From Chamaecyparis obtusa (Eukaryota > Streptophyta > Pinopsida > Cupressales > Cupressaceae): a stretch of 64,000 nucleotides of DNA. This document shows positions 24,776 to 35,196 of this stretch, piece after piece. The stretch is from NCBI GenBank assembly GCA_027943335.1, contig BSBK01002159.1, positions 1,287,501 to 1,351,500 on the forward strand. The letters are read 5' to 3'. Position numbers and translations under genes: made by a program. The stretch's first letter is position 1. The number at the start of each line of letters is the position of its first letter. Below the pieces are notes generated by a model. The model did not search any database. It had not been told where the DNA came from and saw nothing but the letters and a program-made list of their open reading frames with translations.

Positions 24776-25635
24776 TAAAATGATAGCGAAACGGGACTTG
24801 AAGTTGAGGACGAAGCAGGTGTATGAGATGTGAGCTCGCTTGACTTCGTTTACATCACCGCAAGCGCCATCTTCTTCAAGGACGCTTTCACAACCCCCTT
24901 CTTCTTAGTATTGATATTTCTTTTGTATAGCAAATATGGTAAACATTGTTCCCATTGTGTTGTGCATCGTCTGGAGACGACTTTTTTCACCAAGGTGTCC
25001 AATACGCAATCCCAATAAAAATAGCAACCTTAGCCAATTTAATTAAATAATAATCATAATTCACCCATCTTGCGAAAATGACTGAAGAAGCATCAAAATC
25101 GAAATCTGTCAGCAGAGGCATGATACTGATGAAGAAAGACGATGAATGAACCTAACGAGGTGACATACTAAAAATAGACGCTCCTTCCTAGAATCTTGGA
25201 GTCCAAACCGGAAGCCGAAAATAAAATTTGAGAGCATCATATAACTCCTCTAAATCATCTGAGCTCAGTAGAACCATATGTTGACTTGCTATAAATAGTA
25301 AGTCCCTCAAAATGGGGCCAAAACACACAATAGGGTCCTCTAATCACCAGAATTAGCCTACAAGGACCCAATGATAGGCTAAATCCACTAACTCCAATGC
25401 TCGCCCAAAATGGGGACATTACATAAAATGATAGCGAAACAGGACTTGAAGCTGAGGACGGAGCAGGTGTATGAGCTGTGAGCTCACTTGACTTCGTTTA
25501 CATCACCGCAAGTGCCATCTTCTTCAAGGACGCTTCCACAATCCCCTTCTTCTTAGTCTTGATATTTCTTTTGTATAGCAGATATGGTAAACATTGTTCC
25601 CATTGTGTTGTGCATCGTCTGGGGACAACTTTTTT
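24340..25635. repeat. Tandem duplication, two 648-bp units
   Basis: Unit 1 (24340-24987) and unit 2 (24988-25635) start with CACCAAGGTGTCC and share nearly all sequence. Each holds the last part of the gypsy solo LTR plus the ORF element downstream of it. The duplication therefore came after the solo-LTR insertion. The second unit ends in a poly-T tract next to a G-rich run (GAGAGGGGGAGGGGGG). Confidence 0.9.
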
Positions 25636-27575
25636 TTTTGTGGGAGAGGGGAGAGGGGGAGGGGGGTGGTGATGTTGTCATTAAAAGTGTTGTTATCATT
25701 TAGTTAGTCGGCCGAAGGGTAGGTAGTTAGGGTAACATTGTGACGGTTGGAGTCGCACCCCTTCGGTCTGTTATCTGTTATGTACTTCCCTTCGAGGAGA
25801 ATCATCAGTATTATTGTCGTCACTGTGGCTATGTCGCATTGAGTACTTATTGGATATGTTGTGAACAATTGATGAATTAGTGGAAGCATTGTGTTCTCTA
25901 GCATTTTATTCTTATTAACTTTACCACTCATGTATGCAATAAACTAGTTTACCCTCGGGGGCAAACAACTACCATACGAATGTTCTATGAGTACAAATTT
26001 GGTATATTCTTTATAGCTGTAAGTTGAGTGGGCCATTACTTTTAGACTTACATTGATCTTGATTTTGCATAATCTAAGGAAGACAAGAACAGAATTCATC
26101 AGATTTCAGATTATGCAACATTCATTATACAAATGTGTTAAAAATATAATTTCTTGACTTAAGGAAACTAGCTGGTATTTGCAAGAGCTTAGATAACGAA
26201 TTATCTTGCGATCTAAAGAAATCGGTTCCAAATTCCATAGGGCTAGAGAGGGGACATTACAGGAAATTTCAAAATGGTCCATGTCATGCACTAAAGTAAA
26301 GGAAATTTCACAAAATTTCAGAAACAATATTTTCAAGTGTTTAAAGCTAAAATGAAGAAATCCCATAAAATGTGCAAAAGCAGGGGCCTTGATTACAGAG
26401 AGGAAATTTCACTTTCCAAATTTTGTGTCCAGATTAAAAGTTTTAAAATGTTATGCACTGTTAGTGGAAGAAGCGGGCCCCCTTTATAAAACAGAAATTT
26501 CCACTTTGTATTTTGGGTGTTTTATTAAATTTACCCATTATGTGTTCTAATGGGTTCCAAAACATCAGATGTTTGGAAGAAAGCAATTTAGTAAAAGATT
26601 TATTTAAATCAATGATCTCATTTTTTGAGCAATGAAAAATTAAAATGCAAAAACAAGGGAGCTCGAAAATTTCCTAAATAATGTTTTCATGCGCTGAAGG
26701 CAGAAAAGAGGAAATCTCACAAGCGGAGTAAACGGAAAGTGATAAATTTCCTTTTTTTTTTTTCCATTTGGCGCACTAAAAAATATAATATAGAAATTCC
26801 ACCAAGTGTGAAAGTGGAGACGTGAAAGAAATTCAAAATTTCTTACAACGTAATTTCATGCGCAAAAGTCAAGAGAAGTGAAATTTCATTAAGTAATGAA
26901 AAGAGAAAATAAGAAACATGAAATTTCTTAAAAGTTTATTTATACGCTAAAATCTAAGAGGTTGAAATTTCACAAAACATTGAAATTTCCAAAACCATAC
27001 TTCCACACACAGTTTTTTGTAATGTAAATGCCCATGTGGCTGTAACATGTTATATTTTTTAATATTGTAATGTCATTTCATTGAAGATAATAAAAAGCAA
27101 GTGTTCTGTTCTTCCCTTTTTCTGTTTGTTTTCCCTATTGTGGTGTGTGTGTTTGGGTTAGTAAGGGGAGTACCCTTCATCAAGTTTTCTTTACATGTAC
27201 ACGTATTTCATATTTTTCTGACTTTAAACCATTATAACTGTTAAATATAGTCCAGACACAAAACAATAAAATATAAATACTGGGAACTAAATTTTGTTAA
27301 AGAAAGAACATGCATAATTAGAGCTGAAGAAGAAAAAAATGTCATCATGAATCATCATCATTTAAATTTGACAATTCAAAAAAGGTTATGAAAACATTAT
27401 ATAGTATAGTATGACCATTGATTTATAATTCAAAACTAAATGTCGAAAGAAGATTCAAAATACTAATTATACATGTTTAGCTGGAGCCAACAACTTGGAA
27501 GTAATATTTTATTTATTAGGATCAACTAATTTAATTCTATAAGTTATAGTTTAAGTATGGCAATGACATAATGAC
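25636..27575. other. Gene-poor stretch with GAAATTTC-rich repeats
   Basis: A G-rich tract lies at 25640-25670. From about 26140 to 27000 the palindrome GAAATTTC or close variants (GGAAATTTCAC) recur every 40-100 bases in a degenerate repeat. It lies on the downstream side of the PPR exons (minus strand). I find no further PPR exon here, so the next exon is missing, unrecognised or further left. Confidence 0.5.
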
Positions 27576-27733
27576 CTGAAACATAGCATCTTTCCATCTT
27601 CCAGCACTACAAAGGCAGGATGCCAGTTCGTAGTAAACACTTGCTGTTGGAACCACTCCTCTACAATTCATCTCTTCAACTGCTCTCAAAGCTTCATCAG
27701 TTTTCTTTTCTTTCCGAAAAGCACGCACAATAG
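27576..27733 (-). CDS. PPR gene exon C (DG1/EMB2279-like pentatricopeptide repeat protein)
   Basis: The 158-bp exon on the minus strand is bounded by TTTGTAG before it and GTCATT after it. It begins in phase 1 and ends in phase 0. It encodes IVRAFRKEKKTDEALRAVEE, then RGVVPTASVYYELASCLCSA and GRWKDAMFQ: one full P-class PPR repeat and the start of the next. The SVYYELASCLCSAGRW signature is the reason I place it near the plant DG1/EMB2279 group of organelle PPR proteins, which act in chloroplast gene expression and early plastid development. No stop or shift is present, so the gene may be alive. Exon B at 27838-27931 joins it in phase. Confidence 0.85.
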
Positions 27734-27837
27734 CTACAAAGCACAATACTTGGTGTAGCAGGACTATATGAAGTCAAAATGGAAAAATAAAAGAGTACTG
27801 CAACAACAATAAAACAAAAAATTATACATTTCAGTAC

Positions 27838-27931
27838 CTTTATAAGTCAAAGCATTTGGTTTCAGGCCAGATTTTCCCATTTTCTCAACAAGCATGTGTA
27901 CCAGCTCATACTTGCCAGAAGCAACCATCAC
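27838..27931 (-). CDS. PPR gene exon B
   Basis: The 94-bp exon lies between ATTTGTAG and GTACTG on the minus strand. It encodes VMVASGKYELVHMLVEKM and GKSGLKPNALTYK plus the first base of the next codon; exon C supplies the other two. This is the second half of one PPR motif and the beginning of the next (the GLKPNALTYK turn is typical). The short intron to exon C (27734-27837) is 104 bp. The next upstream exon is at 45071-45184, so the intron before this exon is about 17.1 kb. Confidence 0.85.
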
Positions 27932-28805
27932 CTACAAATAAATTTTTTTTGTTAGAAGAAGAAATCGGCAACAGATATAAAAACCACAATATTGAATACA
28001 CTAGTAAGTTGTAAACAACCAGCAATAGCACAAACTCAGTGCCAACAAAGTCATTGAAATAAGATTAGAAGGAGGAATATAACCTTCATATTAATGTAAA
28101 TTTCACAGAAAAAATATATAGAAATGAAATCAGCAAAAATATAAATGAACTGCAGAGAGTTTGTACAATGCATACTTGCAGGTAAACACAACTCAGCAGT
28201 GACAATGACTTGGGGGAAAACAAATAATAAAATTTCAAAACCATTTTTTTTGTTTGCAAGCTGAACAAAGTGGTAGGATATGGTACATAATAAAGACGAT
28301 TTCACTAAATTTTTCTGTCCATGAGATTAAACTAAAGATGGAAAAAAAAATTTAAAAAATCTTCTAGAAGCTCTTCCACTTGGAAAGCATATATTCAATT
28401 TAAGAATGAAATTATTGTGATCAAGGAGAGTGCAAGGGGTTTCTTATCGCCAAGTTCCTCAGGTCAATTCTGAATATAGAATCTAATTTGCACCAACTAA
28501 AAGACGCAATTAGGAAAAGATGCAAATTATTTCCAAAACATCATTTGTACTTTAGTGATTGTCGTCCTAAAATAAATTCAATCAGCCCATGAGGCATAAC
28601 TAAAGTCAGCAATAGTTGGAGTAAAAAGGGTTTCTTTTGGGTTCATAGAAAAGAAACTGGCAAAACACAGCAAAGCAGATGATAGAAATGCAAACGAAAG
28701 AAATGAAGAAATTAGAAAATAAAAGGACGAATGCTGGATCGACCTTACTGATATAATACACAAAGGTTCTGAAGCAACTTTTGTTAAACACAGATTATTG
28801 GGGAA
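27932..28805. other. Start of the giant PPR intron (3' end on the coding strand)
   Basis: AT-rich intron DNA with T-runs next to the acceptor. No frame is supported; several short hydrophobic frames at 28051-28305 and 28578-28791 are composition artefacts. Confidence 0.5.
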
Positions 28806-30770
28806 ATTTTATTTTTTTTATCTGTAACAGTCATAAAATTTATTCATAAATTGGGAAAGCACCTGGCCTGTTCCAAGGACGGTTACAAATAGGGAAACCA
28901 TCTTCCCCAACAGAAGAACAAGACAAAGAGTAGAAAACACCAGAAAGCTCAGTAATAATCTGGGAGAAGAGAGAAACATAAAGCTATCTCCTTACACCTC
29001 TTTTAGTGTGGGAACGGAGAATCATTTCAAAGGAATTCTTCATTTTTTTATCCTTTCTCTTCTTTACCACTTCCCAACCCTCTTCCGACCTCGAAGCCAC
29101 CTGTCGCCAATCCTCAGGGAAACCTTCCAAATCTCGAAAAGAATCTACCAATCTATCCTCCCTTGGCTGTCCAGGAATTTCCTCTATGGCTACCTTCTTC
29201 TCCTTTTCTCAAGAGCCCACAGGTTTCAGCTTCTCCCAGCCATCCAGTGTGCCAAAACCACATTTCAAAATTGGATCCCCCACCTGAGCTGAGCCATTGT
29301 CCAGGGGAGACTGTGTAGCCAATTTTGGAACCTCAAAGACACCTTGCACACCATCATCATGCACAACCTGTGCAAAACTCTTCTAACTTTCAACCTTCTT
29401 CTCCACCGTGTAAAGCGAAGAAGAGACTTCCCTCCATGAAGAAGCCTCCTTAACCAGCCTAGACTTATAACATTGGGCAGCCAAGTGGCCCGTTTTAAAA
29501 CATTTCCTGCATCAGAAGGGCACACCTTCATAATCTACAAGCCGGACCAAACAGCCTGTTGAAGTTTTTATCATAATTTCTTGAGGAAGATCCCCTGAAA
29601 TGTCCATTTCTACTAGGATTTGAGCATAAGTAGAGTGCAGGAGATTAGAAGACCCCTCATCTACCATTAAGAAGTTGCCTAAAGAATTTCCTAAAGCCTC
29701 CAAACAGGTATCGAACCAGAAATGAAGAGGAAAATTCGGAAGTCGTACCCAAATAGGGACCTTTTCAAAAGCTTCGGAGGAGGGACAGAAAGCCAGATGC
29801 CAAGGTTTTAGCATAAGTGGAAACTTGTCATCCCAGTCCCAGAATGAAACACATAAAATCTTATTTCTATCCTATTCTTTTTCAAACACAACAGTGAAAA
29901 AGCCCCTTGTTGCAGGGTAGATTTAATCATAACCTTCCATCATCGGTTCCCAATGCCCTGATATCCATTTGTTAAGGTCTTTCAAACTCAACCAAAAACC
30001 CCTGAAACGCCCTATCAGCCCAAGATTTGAGAAAACTGCCGCATTGTGGAGAATTTCCGCTTCTATATCCTTCTCAAACTCCATAGAAAGAGGCTCGTTC
30101 ATGGGCTTGTTCATTACCTTCGAGACCCATTCTCCTTTTTTGAAATTACCAACTAGAGTCATCCGCTTCCCTGTTAAATCTCTCTTGGACGAAAGGCTGA
30201 GAAAACCCTTATGTGCATCCAAAGCATCTCCATGGGCATTTCCATACTTCCCTATACCCCCAAACCACACCTTCTCAAACCCATAAGCATCACTTGAGGT
30301 GCCACCAACCTCCATAATAACTCCTGCATGAAGTCGCATCTCCCCACGTGCCCTCTTAACCTGATGTAAAGGGGCCTTCGAAGCCCCATGAGCAAACTGC
30401 TCAACGTTAACAGGAGAACCCCCAAACCTAGCATCCTTCGCAGTGCTCGAGCACCCATTCACGCCTCCGCCCGCCTTCCCACCAAATCGCAGCTCGGACG
30501 CAGAAGTCGGCCCTTGCACTAGATGCCTGTTCGAATCCTTGGAGTCAGCAAGCACAGGAACACTAGCATCACCGCCATGCTTGGCCAAAAACCCTAGCCT
30601 GCTAGTCGCAGCAGGCACTTCCAACAGCTCCATGCGTGTTGAGGTTCGACAGATTATTTGGGAAAATTGATAAGATACAAAATTACAGAATGAATGGCTG
30701 CACAATGGAAATCCAATCCTAATATGAATTTTTTTGCTAGTAGGGTTTTCTGTGGTACTCATTGAATTAG
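28806..30770 (-). mobile_element. LINE remnant carrying ORF1 but no ORF2
   Basis: Read on the minus strand, ORF1 starts near 30762 and runs with a few stops to about 28995. The sequence then passes through about 170 bp to an A-rich end (plus-strand T-rich at 28808-28820). ORF2, normally endonuclease plus RT, is absent. Plant LINEs are usually 5'-truncated, so loss of ORF2 with ORF1 and tail kept points to an internal deletion or an ORF1-only derivative. It lies in the PPR intron in the same orientation as the gene. Confidence 0.65.
28995..30762 (-). pseudogene. LINE ORF1 (DUF4283 domain plus CCHC zinc knuckle)
   Basis: The N-terminal part is low-complexity. Then comes a DUF4283-type RNA-binding region: FRGFWLSLKDLNKWISGHW, FPLMLKPWHLAFCPSSEAF, VPIWVRLPNFPLHFW, ILVEMDISGDLP, VRLVDYEGVPF. 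A knuckle CRKCFKTGHLAAQC follows at about 29470-29515, then an acidic/basic tail (REDRLVDSFRDLEGFPEDW). Stops at about 29920 and 29517 and small shifts break it. This layout is standard for ORF1 of plant L1-type LINEs. Confidence 0.85.
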
Positions 30771-30801
30771 AAGAAAGAAAGAGAATCTTTAAAGAGGATC
30801 A

Positions 30802-31764
30802 ATGAAAAAGAAAGCCAGCAAAGGAGAAAACAAATTCTCCAAGATCACCAAAGATAAGTTAGGGTCTCGAACATTGCATCTGGCAGCGCCAAAGACCTGC
30901 AAGGCTAAGGATAAAATCACTCCAATGGAATACAATGCAACAACATTTGACCTCAAACATGCAACTAGGGAGCAAGTAATAAAATAATTTGATGATTCTG
31001 CCCAAGCACTGAAGGAGCAGTCGAAGAAAGAGGCAGATAAGAACAAGAAGTTGAAAAGTGAGAACAAAGCCTTGCATGGATACTCACAGCGCTTAATGCA
31101 TCCAATTACGCAGGAAGACCAGGAATCGGTTCCTCTTGCAGCTCTTCAAAAAGAAGCAGAAGGCTTAGAAGAAATGAGAAAATCTATCCAAGGTAGTAAA
31201 GAATGGGTGAACAATGTCAATACTTCTACATGTGAGTTTGTCGAAGACCTGGTCCAGATGTATGAAAGAACTGTGTCTGATCTTGGCAGAATTCTGAATA
31301 AGCATCGAGCTTGGGATGATGCTCATATCTATTAGAATCAAACCATTTCACAACTAGGGAAGCTAATGGTGATTCCCAAGAAAACCTTGATAAATGATGT
31401 TGTAATGGAAAATGAATCATATGGCTTCCATTGATGGTTTTGTGTTGTAAGTCAGGGGAAGGAGTTGTTTGAGAAATCAAATGAGGACTCAACTCAACTG
31501 AGGAGAGCAATTAGGTTTATTTAGGAAAGCACCTTTAACACAGTTGAGGATTTGTTTTCAGAAAGGATAACGGGAGAAGAGATAGTACCTGAATATTTGA
31601 AGGGCATGGTGGAAGGATTCTTTTCCCCCAAGTCCTTTTCAGAAGTGATGCCAGAATGGGAAAAGAAGTTCACCAAGTGTGAACAAGACATAGTAATCAT
31701 GGAGTTTAAGAAAGAGAATGCGCCAAGTGTCTACATAGATGAAATCAAGAGAATTTTGTCCTAA
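30802..31764 (+). pseudogene. Coiled-coil retroelement ORF remnant, C-terminal part
   Basis: One plus-strand frame with in-frame stops (at about 30985 and 31333) encodes a highly charged, helical protein: SKKEADKNKKLKSENKALHG, AALQKEAEGLEEMRKSI, FVEDLVQMYERTVSDLGRIL, then GFFSPKSFSEVMPEWEKKF. It ends shortly before a G-rich tract and a TGATAGGG LTR-like start at 31811. In position and style it matches the coiled-coil C-termini of the accessory ORFs at 10-2974 and 55615-59370, but I could not align them. Function unknown. Confidence 0.5.
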
Positions 31765-31810
31765 TTCACTGCATACAATGAGGGGAATCTTTGACTGACT
31801 ATTTTGGGGG

Positions 31811-32900
31811 TGATAGGGCATTTAATGCATGATGATCATTCATTTCACCCCAATCTCCTCCTAGGTGGACTTACATAATAGACATTTATTACCCACCTTA
31901 TTGGGTGTGTGCATTTCTATTGATCTAAGTGGACTTGCTCGTTTCTGATAGATTCTCTCTCCATACCCGAACCCTAATTATGGCAAAGGTGGCAAGATCA
32001 CAGCCATTGGTTTTGTTTCAATCCTGATCACCCATTGTAATATGAGGCCTATACAAAGGGCTCACTTCTCATTTGTAAAGGATGAAATGTTAAGAGATTA
32101 TTGCTTAAGAGCTACCAAGATAATAAAATTGTCATTCAAGTTTGGTGATTTCTTGAAGTATTTTGGTGCTTGCATGTTCTCTTTATTCCTTCACTTAGAA
32201 TAGATTTGCTTTCAAGTTATTAGTTGAATGAGATTGCTAGTATTGTTGAAGTGGAATCGCTTTTCTCTTCCCTTTTACTAGTATATAGTTTCTGTGCAGT
32301 GTAAGGTTTGGTCTTGAGCTTATATGTAAATGTTTAACTTCTATCACTGAATTTACATTGTTCCATGGTGTTTAGTTGTGATATGAAAATCATTTGCACA
32401 ACCCTTGACGATTACGCCCGCTTTGTGTAGTCGTCGAATTTGACGAAGCAAACTGTGGTAGATTTCACTTTGGCAATATTTGTCTTTCAAAGTTCTTAGG
32501 ATTAGAGTAGAACTCCTAAACCCTTTCCCATTTACTTTCTGCCTATTTCGTGAAAACTCCAAAAAAGTACTTTCATTGCCATATCATTCAAAAGCTCCCA
32601 TGAACCAATATTGTTTCAAGTTGAATTGAGTAAATAATGTAAGTCCCTTCATGATACTAACACATCACATCAACCATTGAGCTTATCCACAATAGAAGGA
32701 ACCTTGGAAATTGCCTATGTAATCTTTCTTACAATCTTAGCATACACAAAATGTTGACCAAGAGAGGATAAGATTCCCTAGTATTTTATTCTGTGTTTGG
32801 TTAGATACCTTGAAACCAAAGTATTCGATCAGCATTAGATGAATTGCAAAGTAATTCAATTTAAAGACAAGTCGGCCAAGGGAAAATAAGTTGCAAATAC
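31811..32900 (+). repeat. LTR-like region of an old element family
   Basis: It starts after GGGGG with TGATAGGGCATTTAATGC. It contains a TATA-like CCTATACAAAGGG near 32047 followed by CTCATTTGTAAAGGATG, and shares GTAAGTCCCTT and CAAGAGAGGAT-AGAT segments with 36330-36500. These give a promoter-like and a 3'-part match to the region at 35197-36500. The right border is not clear. Confidence 0.45.
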
Positions 32901-34218
32901 GATGAAATCAGCACAAGGTTGGCCTTTGTAGAGGTTAACTGAATTGTAATTTGAATGCACTCCCCAAGCAGATCAGCCAACCATAAGACATGAATTTTGT
33001 GTGTGAACTCCTATAAAACAAATATGAAAGCCTCCATTTCAAACAATGCAAATCAACAAGCAACAATTTCAAGGGCAACGCAGACCTTGTAGGGGTGCAA
33101 AAATCAGGAAGGAGATGAATAAATCAGAACATTTGTAAGCATCCAATTGAGTTAAACTCGCTGGAGGTAGAGCAACTGAAGTTGAAAATCAAGGAAACCC
33201 CCAGCTATAGGCAGAAGTGTGAATTCTTGCAGAAATAGAACTTTTAAGAGACTGAAAATTTTACGAACATCTCGATCAGGTATGGCTGGGTAATAAGTTT
33301 GCAATGATAAAATCTTGAAATCCAATGGTCTGTTGAGGATGCTCAAATAGAAATCAGAAGTTGCAATATAAATCAGGATTCAGACAAAATCAGAAATTGA
33401 TTTTGTAAAATTGGTAGGTTGTGATTAAAATATAAGTTTTAAGAGAAAATTCTCAAACCAAATGCATTTCAGAAATCAATTTATTTAAAAATGATTCTAT
33501 TCTTGCTAATATTTCACTTTGCAACAAGGTTTTCTCTTGTTTTGTGAGGTAACAAGAACGAAGTCTTTGAGGATAAGAAGAAGCCATCGCAACATCAAGG
33601 ATGCATCGATGAAGAAGCTCAAGCAAAAGGTGACTTTCAACATGAAAATGACGAGCAAGAAAATGTCCAAGGCCAAGCCTCGTCATCTGCAAGGATAATT
33701 CCAACACTAAGATCGATATAGGAGCATCAACAAGGCATTTCCAAGTTGTTCATTAAGCAAGCAAAAAAGAGGTTTAAATTCGAAAACTAGATGTGAAAAT
33801 CAAAATTCAAGTGCAATGGCAAAGACAACAAGCCTATTCAAGTCATGATGAAAGATCAAGGCCAAAACCTCCAAGACAAGAATAAGTTCGAGAACATCTC
33901 AACGAGAAGATTTCCAAGGGGAGGATGGAGAAGTGGAGTTGAAACAAAGATTCCAAGATAAACATGTTGAGGTGGTGCCCACTTGTCTCCAACCAACCAG
34001 AGGATTTCAATATCACGTGTCCAACATCATCAAATCAAGTCATTCCAAGTGTACATGTGGATTGCATTTAATGCTTTACTACAATGAATTTTCTCATTGG
34101 TCTATCTTCAAAGGGATATCTATTCAAAAGTAATGTAATTTTCCCATGGCCCACAAATTTGTGCCTTCATGTCATTGGTCGGCATTTAATACTTGTAGAT
34201 GGTAATTACATTAGGGTT
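32900..34218. other. Old LTR-element DNA, upstream part of a family also present at 49600-51150
   Basis: The segment 33900-34218 shares CCAAGTGT, GGCCCACAAATTTGTGCC, CTCATG/TTCATGTCATTGGT and an ATTAGGGTT motif with 50750-50890. No frame is supported. The family is interrupted at 34219 by a solo LTR. Confidence 0.45.
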
Positions 34219-34223
34219 GTGTT

Positions 34224-35191
34224 TGTTGATGTTTATAGTTTTGATTAGATAAAATGATCACTATATTATGAGAATATAAATAAACATCATTAAATTGAGA
34301 TGAGATAATATTATTCTACATTATATATACATATTGATATATATAATAATAATGATATTATTGTATATATCAATATGCATATACAATGTATATATTTTAG
34401 TTGATAAATAAATAATGTTAATCTCATATATATCTTACCGACTAATATCGGTTTAATCTCAATATTAGTGAGACCGATCAAACATCATGTATCGGTTTTA
34501 CATTAACATTAATACCAATTTGTATTGACTGATTTATATCAGTCAACACAATCCCTAAACTAAATGTTATCAACTGGTTTATGTAAACCTGATGAGATAC
34601 CGTAAGTGTCGGTTATTGGTGACAGTCCCGTGTGACTCGGCGTTTGCTAATGCAAAGGGTAGTGTCGATGATATGTTCGGTCTCCATGCTATTCCATTTT
34701 GTTACCATTGATTAAACGATGGTTACGTTTGTTATAAATGAAGAGACATGACTGTATAGAGCCATGTCTCCTTACGGAGACATGTCTCTATACTTCCGTG
34801 TCTTCCATATATATGTTCGGTGTTCAATATGAGATAAGAACATGAAATAAAGTGAGTGAGAGTAGATAGCACAACGAATAGAATATGAGAGATGCACAAC
34901 GAAAAGAATATGTGCGAGATACAGATTCAGCAACACATAACAGCGACAGTGATATGTACAGTAAAGATAAGTAATCTGAGTTACTCATCAACATGAATGA
35001 TATATATATATATATATATATATAACTTGAAATAAATAAATTCTGATTTCAGCTCATATGATATTGATTATTAATATGTATATATATATATATTTTGTTG
35101 AAATATATATCATATATATATTAAGAGATTATATATATATATTGAATTTTAAAGTAAATTAAAAGTCATATAATCTGATCCAAATTTAACA
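34224..35191 (+). repeat. Solo LTR with perfect 5-bp target-site duplication
   Basis: It starts TGTTGATGTTTATAG and ends CCAAATTTAACA (968 bp). GTGTT flanks it at 34219-34223 and 35192-35196. Orientation is inferred only from TATA-like and U5-like placement and is uncertain. It contains (TA)n tracts at about 34999-35023 and 35078-35160 and an 18-bp stem hairpin at 34754-34793. The flanking old LTR is continuous across it when compared with 50880-50960. Confidence 0.85.
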
Positions 35192-35196
35192 GTGTT

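Noticed and set aside
25636..27575. Missing downstream PPR exons
   Set aside because: I looked for the expected continuation on the minus strand and found no convincing exon, so none is annotated.
29006..29292. Two overlapping plus-strand frames of 93-94 codons
   Set aside because: They are antisense to LINE ORF1, whose motifs are clear on the minus strand.
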